Part shown: positions 21,544-33,126 of the stretch, one piece after another | How the letters are laid out: each line of letters opens with the position of its first letter | Position numbering within the stretch: position 1 is the first letter of the stretch | NCBI GenBank assembly: GCA_021014325.1 | Contig: CM037460.1 | Span: forward strand, 20,428,044 to 20,492,043 | DNA: 64,000 bases | Reading direction: 5' to 3' | Source of the DNA: Plazaster borealis | Lineage: Eukaryota; Echinodermata; Asteroidea; Forcipulatida; Labidiasteridae | Program-made: the position numbers and the translations under genes | The notes under the pieces: model-generated | The model's database searches: none | What the model was told of the DNA's origin: nothing | The model's input: only the letters and a program-made list of their open reading frames with translations

Positions 21544-21929
21544 TTAAGGCAGTGGACACTATTGGTAATTACTCAAAACAATTATTGGCATAAAACCTTA
21601 CTTGGTAACGAGTAATGGGGAGCTGTTGATAGTATAAAACATTGTGAGAAACGGCTCCCTCTGAAGTAACGTAGTTTTCGAGAAAGAAGTAATTTTCCAC
21701 GAATTTGATTTCGAGACCTCGGAATTAGATTATGGGGTCTCGAAATCAAGCATCTGAAAGCATACAACTTCGTGTGCCAAGGGTGTTTTTTTTTTGCATT
21801 ATTATCTTGCAACTTCGACGACCAATTGAGCTCAAATTTTCACAGGTTTGTTATTTTATGCATATGTTGAGATACACCAAGTGAGAAGACTGGTCTATGA
21901 CAATTACCAGTGGTGTCCAGTGTCTTTAA
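21544..21929. mobile_element. TTAA-flanked MITE, AAGGCACTG family
   Basis: TTAAGGCAGTGGACACTATT and GGTAATTACTCAAAACAA open it; ATTACCAGTGGTGTCCAGTG and TCTTTAAA close it. Confidence 0.8.
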
Positions 21930-22359
21930 AATAAATTATGCATGCAGAGAATTTAAGTCACTGCTCTGCTGATGTGAAACAAAAATTTGAACAATTGTAT
22001 TGCGTTTGTCTGCAACAAGGTGAACGTGAGAGAGTGAACAATGGGAGAAGAAAAACCCGCATGACATGGACCTATTGTATTATGGACAAGTGAGAAGTTT
22101 TATCCAACTCAATAAGTTACGTTAATGTTTCATCGTCGACGATGGGATTCTGTTCTGACATAAAATGTTGGTTTTGAGGCATTGCATGAGGTGCATTGTA
22201 TATATTCAATTTGTGGTAACACCGTGTGTATATCCACTGTGCTGTGTAGATTTGTTCTTTGAGAACTTCGAGGAGGAGAGTTTGGAATTCATAAGGCTAT
22301 TATACTTAGTTCCCGAAGAAAGCTTGTTTACTTCCTCTTTTAGAAGCCGAACTTAGATC

Positions 22360-22680
22360 CCGAAAGCCTGATGTCAAGCTACCGCCATATTTCCAACCTG
22401 AGATATATTTCTAAATTAATTGAAAGAGTTGCTGTTGATCAACTTCAAGCCCATTTATGTCATAACAATCTTCTTGCCAAAATGCAGTCTGCTTACAGAC
22501 CTTTTCAGATGCACCGAGACTGCTCTCCTCAGCGTGCAAAACGACATCCTGCTAGCGCTAGATAATCACCAAGAAGCAGTCTCGGTATAGGCCTACTGTA
22601 TTTCTCCTCCGCCTTTGACACTCTCGACCATACTCACCCTCCGATGGCCTACCGGTCTGCAGCCAGTAGACCGAAAACAC
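22360..22680 (+). pseudogene. Non-LTR retrotransposon reverse-transcriptase fragment
   Basis: The plus frame carries YRHISNLRYISKLIERVAVD, then QLQAHLCHNNLLAKMQSAYR, the RT region preceding the catalytic aspartates in CR1/L2/Jockey-type elements (PISNL...S.LIE; Q.AYR). A frameshift near 22515 moves the rest to another frame, where a SSAFDT-like motif A is blurred by further damage. This is a dead 5'-truncated relic; clade assignment is tentative. Confidence 0.75.
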
Positions 22681-23391
22681 ATTTTAGTTAATTACTCATT
22701 ACGTTTTTAGCAAAAATAGTTGAAACCCTTTAAATTATATCCTCAGACAGGCCCGATTGACATTATATAAGTCTATGACCCTAAAGGCAGTGTGACTCAT
22801 GGGCTCGGAATCTCCAGTTAGAAAACACTTTCTACATAGACCTGTGCACACAAAAATACTGCGGTTTTACAGTGAAAAACATACCAACACACAAAAATTA
22901 AAAATTAATATTTGTTAATTTTTTTCCTCCAAACTGTCTCTACAACATCTGGAAAGGTTATTAGCTTTGAAAAAAGTATGAAATCAACATTACAAAGGAG
23001 TTATACACGTTTCCCGATGGTCTGGCTGCAGTACCTAATGGCATTCGTGTAAATCTGACAGGGGTGGGGCATCGCAGGGTTTTAACAAAGTTACATAGTG
23101 CTTCTACTCACTGCTGTCCCAAAGACGAGGCTCTACACGCAAATTGCTGACCGTGCACTAAAGGGAAAACAGAAAGGGGGAAAGGGGTGGGATGGGCGGG
23201 GCGTGGGTGGGGCAAGTTGCAAAAGGGCATTCTAGACACTGTAAAGTTATTTCTTGTTGATGGGGGCATGTGCATGTCCATAAACAGGTGGCTTATCACG
23301 TTATTTTGACCATTTACAAATCCATAATGTGAAGGGTTGATTTAGCAAGGGACCAATTTGCCACGTCACACAGCCTTTTAAGTGTCCGGAC

Positions 23392-23724
23392 TTAAAGGCA
23401 CTGAACACGTTTGGTAATTGTCAAAGACCAGTGTTCTTACTTGGTGTATCCCAACATATGCATAAAATAATAAGCGTGATGTGAAAATTTGGGCTCAATT
23501 GGTCATCGAAGTTGCAAGAAAATGATGAAAGAAAAAACACCCTCGTTGTACAAATTTGTGTGCTTTCAGATAGGAATAAAAGGCTTCTTGCAAGAACTTA
23601 CTTCAGAGGGAGTCGTTTCTCACAATGTTTTATACTATCAACAGCTCTCTGTTGCTCGTTACCAAGTCAGTTTTTATGCTAATATATATTTTGAGTAACT
23701 ACCAAATGTGTACAGTGCCTTTAA
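23392..23724. mobile_element. TTAA-flanked MITE, AAGGCACTG family
   Basis: TTAAAGGCACTGAACACG then TTTGGTAATTGTCAAAGACC starts it; CTACCAAATGTGTACAGTGC then CTTTAA ends it. The orientation is reversed relative to 19338-19728. Confidence 0.85.
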
Positions 23725-23929
23725 CAGTTTGTGGCACAGGACTGTTTGTCCACGTCATGACTATGGCCTTTAATTTACTTGGAAAGCAAACAACGTGAAC
23801 CCTTTATTACACACATTTGGATAAGTAATTCTTGCTCTTGAGACCACTTTGACTGAATCTCATGATCCGCATTCACTGGATAAAGGGAAGGTAGCCATAC
23901 CTTTGGTCATCGTACTCAAACAAACTCAT

Positions 23930-24280
23930 GGTATCGTACACGTTTGGTAATTGTAACCCACCTTGTTTCAATCCTATTAATAGTTGTGGATATATACCAT
24001 AAAACCAACCCGTGCAAATTTCATTTCAAAAGGTGGTAGCGTTTTTGAGATAATGCCGAAACTTCTGGAGCGGTATTGTCCACGCAGGAAAAATAATCTG
24101 CATTTGAATACACTCTGAGAAGCGTTACGGAAATTCCAATTGTTGGGGATAAAAAGTGATCTTTTTCCATAACCGCGGTACTTCGAAGTGAACAATTTCT
24201 CAAAACTGCTGTAGGCCTACTAAGTAAGTTTTTATTACCATTAATTTTCAGAGTCATTACCAAACGTGTTCGATACCTTT
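23930..24280. mobile_element. AAAGGGATTGTA-family MITE nested in another MITE
   Basis: GGTATCGTACACGTTTGG at the left faces CCAAACGTGTTCGATACC at the right. The interior has GGTGGTAGCGTTTTTGAGAT, as in 5842-6270. Confidence 0.7.
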
Positions 24281-24360
24281 GATGGCCATAAAAACTTACT
24301 TGGGTAAAGAGCACTGGAGAGCTGTTGCTATTATAAAACATTGTTAGAAACGACCCCCTT

Positions 24361-24731
24361 TTAAAGGCACTGTACACGTTTGGTAATTACTCAAAATATA
24401 TAGCATAAAAACTGACTTGGTAACGAGCAACAGAGAGCTGTTGATAGTATAAAACATTGTGAGAAACGACTCCCTCTGAAGTAACGTAGTTTTTGAGAAA
24501 GAGGTAATTTCTCACTAAAATAATAAAAACTTCTTGCAAGAAGTTTTTATTCCTATCTGAAAGCACACAAATTTGTACAACAAGGGTGTTTTTTCTTTCA
24601 TCATTTTCTTGCAACTTCGATGACCAATTAAGCCCAAATTTTCACAGGCTTGTTATTTTATGCATATGTTGGGATACACCAAATGAGAACACTGGTCTTT
24701 AACAATTACCAAACGTGTACGATGCCTTTAA
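24361..24731. mobile_element. TTAA-flanked MITE nested in a relative
   Basis: TTAAAGGCACTGTACACG at the left and CGTGTACGATGCCTTTAA at the right. It interrupts an older copy of its own family (CGACCCCCTT before, AAGGAATGTAGTTTT after). Confidence 0.85.
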
Positions 24732-26479
24732 GGAATGTAGTTTTAGAGAAAAATATATGTTTTTCACCCCAAAATTTGAATCTGAGATAAAGCCTTTCTC
24801 AGGCATCTAAAAAAAGCAGTGCAACAACTAGATGTTGTTTTCCTTTCATTATTTGTTTGCAACTTCGATGACGAATTGAACCCAAATTTTCAGAGGTTTG
24901 TTATTTTATGCATATGGGTTACACCAAGTGATGAGGACTGGTCTTTGACAATTACCAAAAGTATTCCCTGCCTTAAAGGAACATTACAAAATTGGTTTTG
25001 TGCTAACAAACCAGTTGCTGGCAGTGTAAGCACTTTATGCAATCCAACATATACATAAACCGACAAACCTGTAGAAGTTTGCGATCGATCGGCCATCTGG
25101 GTCACGAGAAAATAGTGAAAAACCGATTACACATTTGCATGTGTTATACAATGCATGAATAAAACGCTCATGAGCGATAAACTCCAATCGGAAATTAGTT
25201 TTATTTATTTCTCAGCAAATATGGCATTTCAGACAGAAATATTTCTAGGGATGTTTTCTACTATCATCATCATTAGACCGTGTAAGTTTTATGTAAATCT
25301 GTGATCTTAAAGACAATTTTAATTACCAGTTCTGTAACGTTCCTTTATCCCGTATATAGGCCTACCGGTAAGACGTGGTATTGTCAAGATGCACATAACT
25401 TGGTTCAAGCGGAAAAACAATTGACTCCGCCGCAATAGTAGGCCAGCCAAAGTGTGAAATTACACTTTGGACGGCATAGTTTGTTAATGGCTGGCATCCA
25501 TGCTAGTGGGTCATGGGCTCAGGAAGACGATTAGGGTGGATGCCAAGCTTGATTTTGAATTTTAAGGTCATTTAGAGGTCAAAAGGTCAAATAAATCAAT
25601 ATTTTCAAAATTTGTATAAATTTTAACCACATTTGATAGATCTATCCATAAAATGTATTTTTAACTTCATGTTGATATAACAAACTTATGTAATTAACGG
25701 ATAAACTTTGACCTTGTACACAAATGTATAGCAAAACAAAACGTAAAAGTGTGATTTTCTTGAAAAGTGTATATCTTGAGTATACCAAAATTGTTTGCCC
25801 TCCCCATCTCAATGGTGCATATATTTGTTTCAAACAACTTGTTTTTGAAAGGTTAATATACCCAGGCAGTTTTTGAGAAAAAAATAATTCAAATACCACC
25901 TTCATGTGAGGTCATTTTGAGGTCAAAAATTTCAAGTATGCATTTTTGAATTTTTCACCAAATTTTACCCCAAGTGGTAGAGCCATCCATAAAATCTAGT
26001 TTCATCATCATATTGACATGCCAAGTCTGTGAAATTATGAGTTAATCTTTTGTCTTGTACACAAATGTATAGTAAAATTAAATCTAAAGGTGCGATTTTC
26101 TCAAAAAGTGCATATCTTGAGCATAAGAAAGTTGTTTGCACTTCCTATCCCAACACTGCATATAATTGTTTTAAAAAAACTTTTTTTTTGAAAGGTCAAT
26201 ATACCCAGGCAGTTTAAAAAAAAATTGTTATCAAACTTTCTTATGTGGTAAAATGAATCAAGAAGGTATGCTATTCACGCAGTTAGTTTGACATAGTTTT
26301 ATAGTTTGACATTTGCATCCCTATGAAACTAGCTCATATCAAGCATCTGAGATAGGGATAGTCCAGACAGCTTCCAGGTAACCTCACTCTTTCCTTTAAG
26401 CTGTTGTGTGTCTGTGTCAATGGGAGATGAGACGTCCATGTATTCCTGGTCGCATGCTGTGTGAAGTTCCAGTTCAAAG

Positions 26480-28260
26480 ACTTTCAATAGTCATGTAGGA
26501 GGCTGTGTCGCATCATGTAAGAGCATGGAAGCTGAGCAGGTAATCCCTCACCGGTTGTGCAAGTCTCTCAGATACTGCACGTATCGGGTAACATTTGCAC
26601 TTCTTTCCAAACTTCTGACGCTTTTGAACACATTAAGTTCACCAGAAGTGACATTTCTCCACCTGCAAATCACTCTTACATCCTTCATTGACTGCCTCTA
26701 TGCATGGAGCATCAACCTGGTGTCAGCCTGCTCAGGTTTCCTCAAATCACCATCTCTCCTCGAGTACCATGGCATCCGTAACATCAAGAAACCCCCGCCT
26801 GTTCCTCATCTTTCCAGTAGACCCTTGCCCTTCTCTACGAAGACGTCTGACAAGAACTTGAGATCAGCTTTGTTCAAGGCATTAAATTTGCCCATACCTG
26901 TAGGAGTGGAACCTGGGTCTATCGAGGAACTTTCGAATTGGCTTTTTCTTTTCCATTCTCTTTGATGGAGCCCTCTCCAATCTAGCGATTAAATACCACG
27001 TCAAGCCTTGTTGTATTATCTCCAAAGTGTTATGTCACACTATTTACGAAAAGACAAGCGTATACTTATTGTCACAAAATGTCGGACACATGAGGCTTTC
27101 CAAGACCCTATCGGCACACCATGTCTTCATGTTGGTATTTTGGTATATTTGTGGGTGTGGTCAGCCCAGCCATTAAGATGTGGATCAGATCTGCCTTTGC
27201 TGTTGAGTTCATCTCTCCTCCAGATTTGGCGAGAGACAGTGGGACTGGCGGAGAAAGCTTCCTACTGGAGAATATTCAAGTACTTCCAGTGGCAGCATTG
27301 AGCAATTGTTGCAGTAACATTCTGTCATACTAGATGTTAAATTTGCATCGGGGATAAAGAATATTGATTTTTTTTTTTACCCATACACCGATGTGTGTTA
27401 GCACTGTATACTCAGTACCTTCCCGAGTCCTGTGAAAAAAATTCACAGGCATATTACTCGGGTGGGATTCGAACCCACGACTCTTGCAATTCTAGAGCAG
27501 TGCCACCAACATTCTGTCAGTTTTGATAATCTTTTGTACTGTACATTTTGTTTGGTTGAAACATTTGTATTGTGCACAGTTTTTGAGCAATGTCTTTTTC
27601 AGGGCATCACTAAAACCAACACGTTGCTTCCAGTTGGTCATCACATACTGCTTTCAACTGGTGCGTCTTTGGTTGTCAAAGATACCAGTGGTATCTCTCT
27701 AACATCATGATCAAAGTTGCTGTGGTCATAGATGATTGGGACATGGCAGCATTGCTGAAAAAGCTTCCAGATGGGGGATCAAGAGTATCTGAGTGTCTTT
27801 CTGAGTCCTAGATCTCCATCTCCACCATCTCAATGTAATGAGACCACAGTCGGAAGTTTGGATTTCCAGAGTGCTTGTCTAAGTTGAATTTGTTTATGAG
27901 CTCATGACCATTGTCACTGCTTAGAAAATCTGACAGCTGGCCTACTGCTTTGGAGAGTTCTGCTGTGTGATTGCCGCCCCTCTATTTGAACTGCTTAACC
28001 ACACTTTGGGCAAGCTTATCAACTTCCACATCTTTTTGTTTCAACAAATTTCAACCAACCAAGATTCAAGGGCAGAAATGTGCCACAGAGCCTCGCAGGT
28101 CAGTTGATGTCCTCAATTAACAGCGCAAAAGTAGGCTTTGCCTTGAAGCATGGGCTCAGTCATATTGGCTGCATAAACACCCGCCTCTGTCCACAAGTAA
28201 TCAAGTAGTGGTTTTGGAGTGCCTGGTAGCTAGCTCTGGAGTTAGCTTTGATGGCACTCC
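26480..28260 (-). pseudogene. Decayed coding region inside the foldback element
   Basis: On the minus strand, protein-like stretches survive between stops and frameshifts. At about 28210-28060: TEAGVYAANMTEPMLQGKAY and GHQLTCEALWHIS. At about 28040-27850: KDVEVDKLAQSVVKQFK, AELSKAVGQLSDFLSSDNGH and NPNFRLWSHYIEMVEME. Farther on are KSGGEMNSTAKADLIHILM (about 27200) and ADLKFLSDVFVEKGKG (about 26860). The pattern looks like a transposon-linked protein family of unknown function. At least five stops or shifts make it inactive. A 146-residue plus-strand frame here is a shadow. Confidence 0.6.
27375..27510 (-). mobile_element. tRNA-derived SINE (reverse)
   Basis: On the minus strand the order is CACTGCTCTAGAATTGCAAG, CGTGGGTTCGAATCCCACCC, GAGTAATATGCCTGTGAA and GGAAGGTACTGAGTATACAG. 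This is the same arrangement as 61211-61350, so both belong to one SINE family with a tRNA-like head. Confidence 0.65.
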
Positions 28261-30923
28261 AGATAAGAAAGATCACTGCACGATACCCCCATACCCCCAT
28301 CGTAGCTACAATGTATAACATAGGATAAAACAACATTTTACTGCAAAAAGAATGTTCAACATTGTTAATTCACTCATGACAGTTAAGTCTTTTGACTGTG
28401 TACTTGGAAAGATTGGGAGTACAAATAACTTTGATATCAGACATACAGTTTTTGAGCACCATGTCAAACTATAAAACTGCTATATCAAACTAATTGCATG
28501 AACAGCATACGCGTTTCTTGTTTCATTTACCACTTCAGAAGGTGTAATATGAATATTTTTTTTAAATAAATACTGCCATGGTATATTTACCTTTCAAAAA
28601 AAGTTTGTAAAAACATTTATATGCAGTGTTGGGATAGGGTGTGCAATCAAATTTGGTATGCTCAAGATATGCACTTTATGAGAAAATCGCACCTTTAGAT
28701 TTAATTTTACCATACATTTGTGCACAAAACAAAAGATTAACTCATAATTTCACAGACTTGGCATGTTATTATGATGATGAAAATAGGTTTTATGGATAGA
28801 TCTGCCACCTGGGGTCAAATTTGGTGAAATATTAAAAAATGCAAAATTTTGACCTTATTTGAAATGTTTGACCTCAAAATGACCTTACATGAAGGTGGTA
28901 CTTGAATTATTTTTTTTTCCTCAAAAACTGCCTGGGTATATTGACCTTTCAAAAACAAGTTGTTTGAAACAAATATATGCACCATTAAGATGGGGAGTGC
29001 AAACAATTTTGGTATACTCAAGATATACACTTTTCAAGAAAATCATACTTTTACGTTTTGCTTTGCTATTTGTGTACAAGGTCAAAGTTTATCCGTTAAT
29101 TACATACGTTTGTCATATGAACATGAAGTTAAAAATACATTTTATGGATAGATCTATCAAATGTGGTTGAATTTTATACAAAATTTGAAAATATTGATTT
29201 TTGACCTTATTTGACCTTTTGACCTCTAAATGACCTTAAAATTCAAACTCAAGCTTGGCATCCACCCTAATCGTCTTCCTGAGCCCATGATCCATACATC
29301 TAGCATGGATGCCAGCCATTAACAAAGTATGCCGTGGAATTTTTTCTAGAGCACTTTTTCAAGTTTGGCTGGTCTACTACAAGACACGTAGCCTACAGAA
29401 TGTAAAATACTTCTTTAAAATTTCGGCCTGGTCTCTTGAGGGAAATATTATTTTTCTACAGTCTGTTGCCAATTCCATCTATAGGATAAACAAGTTTGGC
29501 AGCGCTTGGCCACTATTACATCTGCTTCTCTGACTGGTGCATGTATGCTGCTCTTTTTTTGACGATGACATGAAATAATCACTCTTTTAGCAGTGAAACT
29601 AAAAATAACTTATGCCATCAATATTGATGAAGCAGACAGGGGAACCACGGCCGGAAGACTATCAGAAGTTTACTTTAACCTGCAGTCAATTACGTCATAC
29701 GCTGCGGCGACGGGACTGGTCTGGGCACCGGAAGACAGGACATAGAGTTTTAAACATATTGGAGGCCGGTAACCAGACTAACTCGATTCCATGGAACTTG
29801 TAGTAATATCGATACCACCTTACTTGCCTTTCATATACACGTATAATTCGATACCACGAAATTAGAATTAGGTCGCCTACGTTAGTTTTATCGATTCCTT
29901 GTTATCATAATATAAAAATATAAAAAAGGTATCGATACTCAAAAATGCTTCCAACGCGATATAACAGAACTAGTTTTTGGATGTTGACTTTCGTCGCTGA
30001 CTGACTGAGGAAGTGAAAAAGGAAAGGGAACAACACAACATTTTTCATCGGCGTTTTTCACGGCAACTTATCAGTGGATTAGCTTACTTACCAGACTACA
30101 CTGTACATTTCTATTGAAGGTATTTATTATGTGTAACAGAAGTAGAATAAATCGTTAGAAACGGTTTGATAATGAATATAAAAAACCAGCCATTTGTCAG
30201 TGCACACACTGTTGTCATACACCTACCTGACACTGCTGTGTCAGTGCATGGAGGAAAACAACTTTCCTTCATCCAATCCATGGTTAGTGAGTGTGACGGC
30301 CACCCCCATCATGTCCTTGTGTGACTGACTGTGCAGTGCTGGTGGTCGGAACATTGTGACTGGTTTGGGTTAATCTTAAAAAATAATATAATAATATAAT
30401 AAAGTCATCATTGACATTGTTGATTTTTACCAAAGTTAAATTGAACAAAATTATAATTAAACATCATGGTCATTAATTTGGTAACATTTCTGTATCTGTC
30501 ACTTTTTCATTCATGAACTTAAAATGCTATCTTATTTTGCTCACGAGTCAAATGAGATATTGTTTTTTGTAGTTAACAATGTCATGACGATCTATCATGA
30601 CTGAATGATAAGTGAACCTAGTCAGAAATCTGGAAATGGAAATTTTTCCTTAATATCAATTGTCTTTGTACAAATGCGCTGTGTTTTGGCCAACATCTTA
30701 CACATTTATTTGATACTACCGGTACTATACTAGTTAGTCTGCGCATAACATTAACAAACTACTCTAACCATGAGCCCCTGCATGTTATTGTTACATTCCT
30801 GTTTCACGATTTGGGGTTTGCGGAGATTAAATGTAGCATTGCATCAGAATCAGAACCTAGTGAAATATTATAAATAGTGCCAATCCACTAAAGTTGTATC
30901 CTTGGTTGGACCTAGGCCCATAA

Positions 30924-31134
30924 ATAGTGCCAACATATGCTGGACTCTCTCCGCTTCTTGGCTCTATAAAATGCCCACTAGCCCACCTTGTTGAGCTGTA
31001 ATGGCTCTCTTTTAACATCGGTCTTATAACACTCACCATTACAGCCCACCATCCATACATGTCTTAAACGCGTAGTTTAAAATTACCGTGGGTGTAGGGC
31101 CAAGAAGCAGAGGGAATCCAGTGTATTGGCACTA
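30924..31134. mobile_element. Short MITE with ATAGTGCCAA ends
   Basis: ATAGTGCCAACATATGCTGG and CTCCGCTTCTTGGC at the left face GCCAAGAAGCAGAGGGAATC and GTATTGGCACTAT at the right. An extra copy of the terminal motif (AATAGTGCCAATCCACT) lies at 30873. Confidence 0.65.
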
Positions 31135-31691
31135 TCCATGGGGCTACCCTAGCCCTAGCAGTACCAATGCAATCCTATCTCTGTGCTCGTAATGTTTGAT
31201 CCGCTTCATTCTTGATCATGATGATCATGAAACTTAATGCTAAGTGGTTTTTTGTAGATCGCCTTACTGCTGGAATTCGTCGTTGAGAAAAAGATCACAA
31301 ATTTTGGGGAAAAATCAAATGCTTTTTGATATACATCTTGCGTAGTTTCAACTTGCTCTTTGATGGCTTACACGCGTTCTCATAATTAGGTTCAACAAAT
31401 TGCTTTCAACGGTTACTATTATACCAGGTTCGATGACCAGTCCCACTCCCAACATATGGGTTTGATAACCATACTCTGCCTGGTTCTCTTAACAACTTTA
31501 CAACAAGGATACCATCAACTGCTACGAATTAGTGGGGATGAGACTGATTTGCTCAGCGCGGAGCCCAAATAAGTTTACGGTTTGTGAAAATCATTTACAT
31601 CTTTAAATGCGGTGCAGCAGCGGGCAATGGATTGCGCATCGTATGAATTTTGCCATGCAAAGAGATGCAAATGATTTTGACCAAAAAAGCC

Positions 31692-32810
31692 TTAAAGGGA
31701 GGGTATACCTTTGGTAATTACTCCAAAAAATGATGACCATAAATACTTACTTGGTTAAGAGCGCTGGAGAGCTGTTGATATTATCAAACATTGTTAGAAA
31801 CGACATCCTTTGAAGTAATGTAGTTTTAGATAAAGAGATAATTTTTCACCAAAATATTTGAATCTGAGAAAGGCTTCAGGCACGAAGCCTTTTTTAGGCA
31901 TCTAAAAAGCACACAATTCTACAAAACAAGGGTGTTTTTGGGGGGGTTTCGGCCTTACCGCCGAAACCACCTTTGTTTTCGTCGAGATTTTTATTTTTTT
32001 TATTATTATTATTTTACTATTCGAAAAATTCTCATAGCATTAACCAGTGAAATTTGTCGTCGTTCGATCTCAGGAATTACAGTCTTATAAGACACAAACA
32101 ATACATCAAATGAAAGCCTGGGCTCTAACTTAGATCAAGCAGCAGTTGTTTCGAGTGTTTTTCGTTCCTTTCTTGACGATATGACCGATTTAAAAACGCC
32201 CGTAAATGTATCGCGATCGCCGTGTCTGTGTACATGACACGTATTACTCACTTGAAACTGGATACGTCCGTACCTACACAGACAGCTGTGTCACACGCAC
32301 GGCATCGTTCCGACCTTTCGACCTTCCATTCATGCATGGTTGATCTAACGATGGCGCAAGCTACGGATGATGACGTCACCAGTTCGATCACCTCTTCTGC
32401 CCTCCACAGAGAGGGCGCTAGATAGAATATGGGTCTGCGCGAACTAATAAATATGGAAGCGTTTAAATCCAAGGGCTATGAAGATAAGTAAAGATAATTA
32501 AATACGGAAGTGTCAAAGGGATATTTATTGGTTTTGGTCCATCACAATGTCAAGGTTGTGTGATAGAAATTGCATCATAAAAGCGATAGGTTCCATTTTC
32601 GTTAACTCTTTCACGTCTGGTGGACAATCAATCGCCATCATCGGGACTAATTAACAAACTACATTACGTCACCAAGACATTATTCAATTCTTAATAGTTC
32701 GCCTTGTTAAAGCCGAAACCCCAGTATTTGTTCGTAACAAATTCAGGTCTAGTCTTTCATTATTTTTCTTGCAACTCCGATGACCAATTGAGCCCAAATT
32801 TTGCGCTACA
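31692..32810. mobile_element. AAGGCACTG-family MITE interrupted by a Helitron-like element
   Basis: TTAAAGGGAGGGTATACC then TTTGGTAATTACTCC starts it. It is split after AACAAGGGTGTTTTT (31939) and resumes as TCTTTCATTATTTTTCTTGC (32753). Other copies are continuous across this point, so they give the exact empty site. The right end is lost near 32810. Confidence 0.75.
31940..32752 (+). mobile_element. Helitron2/Helentron-like non-autonomous element, copy 1
   Basis: The 5' end is GGGGGGGTTTCGGCCTTACC, forming a terminal hairpin (GGTTTCGG/CCGAAACC). The 3' end has GCCGAAACCCC, then a hairpin ATTTGTT-CGT-AACAAAT (32726-32742), then TCAGGTCTAG ending at 32752. The insertion is between T and T with no target duplication, as the interrupted MITE shows. 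A 5' terminal repeat matched inside the 3' hairpin, a CTAG end and T-T insertion are hallmarks of Helitron2/Helentron elements. No transposase is encoded. Confidence 0.75.
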
Positions 32811-32859
32811 AATATGCACTACTAAGCAAAATCAATCACAAGAACCATCTTTGCCCTCA

Positions 32860-32990
32860 CAGGTACCCATTTACCCATGGGTTGAGAGAAGCAATTATAG
32901 TAAGTGTCTTGCTCAGGGACACAAGTGGCACGACCGGGACTCGAACCCACACTCTGCTGGACAGAAACACCAGAGCTTGAGTACATTAAT
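32860..32990 (-). mobile_element. tRNA-derived SINE fragment (reverse)
   Basis: The minus strand has GTGTGGGTTCGAGTCCCGGT (B-box), then CGTGCCACTTGTGTCCCTGA, GCAAGACACTTACTATAATT and AACCCATGGGTAAATGGGTA. The same head and tail words occur at 60837-61165 and 51357-51705. It lies just upstream of the receptor start exon. Confidence 0.7.
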
Positions 32991-33059
32991 ACAAATTTCT
33001 TTATTATGCAACAGGAAATTGAACATTGTCAAATTACTAAATTGTTTTTCTTTCTGCAG

Positions 33060-33126
33060 GCAATGGACATTTTCCGGAGACTTTCAGGGTATGGAATCGG
33101 CTCGTTATGTACCACAGTATTGGCAG
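33060..33126 (+). CDS. LRP12-like: LRP12-like exon 1 (start codon, first half of signal peptide)
   Basis: The acceptor TTTTTCTTTCTGCAG ends at 33059; the ATG is at 33063. The peptide is MDIFRRLSGYGIGSLCTTVL then A, and the exon ends in phase 1 before GTAATA. The next exon adds VFLIVLSTATEHVEA, completing a convincing signal peptide (basic start, hydrophobic core, small residues before the cut). The phase match plus completion of a signal peptide supports this assignment despite the 17-kb intron. An acceptor before the ATG implies an untranslated exon upstream. Confidence 0.78.

Larger units (their letters stand above)
23881..24975. mobile_element. AAGGCACTG-family MITE split by two later MITEs
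   Basis: The outer copy starts near AAGGTAGCCATACCTTTGG, resumes at GGCCATAAAAACTTACTTGG (24284) and again at AAGGAATGTAGTTTTAGAG (24730), and ends CAATTACCAAAAGTATTCCC. The interruptions are 23930-24280 and 24361-24731. Order of insertion: outer copy first, the two others later. Confidence 0.7.
25435..29380. mobile_element. Foldback DNA transposon with ~0.9-kb inverted arms
   Basis: The left arm (about 25435-26310) and right arm (about 28460-29380) are inverse copies. ATAGTAGGCCAGCCAAA faces TTTGGCTGGTCTACTAC; TTTGTTAATGGCTGGCATCC faces GGATGCCAGCCATTAACAAA; and long matching AT-rich stretches around GGTCATTTAGAGGTCAAAAG follow. The 2.1-kb interior holds the decayed coding region listed next. 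The extreme ends and target duplication are not clear. Confidence 0.85.
18539..33059. other. Region between GLG1 and the receptor start exon
   Basis: This should hold the promoters and untranslated first exons of both genes, because the receptor start exon at 33060 has a spliced acceptor before its ATG. I could not place those untranslated exons. Stretches 18540-19330, 19730-20410, 22690-23390, 29380-30920 and 31140-31690 show no convincing coding signal or named repeat. The rest is the transposons listed. Confidence 0.6.

Noticed and set aside
26525..26965. 146-residue plus-strand frame
   Set aside because: It is antisense to the decayed coding region of the foldback element and has no recognisable domain.
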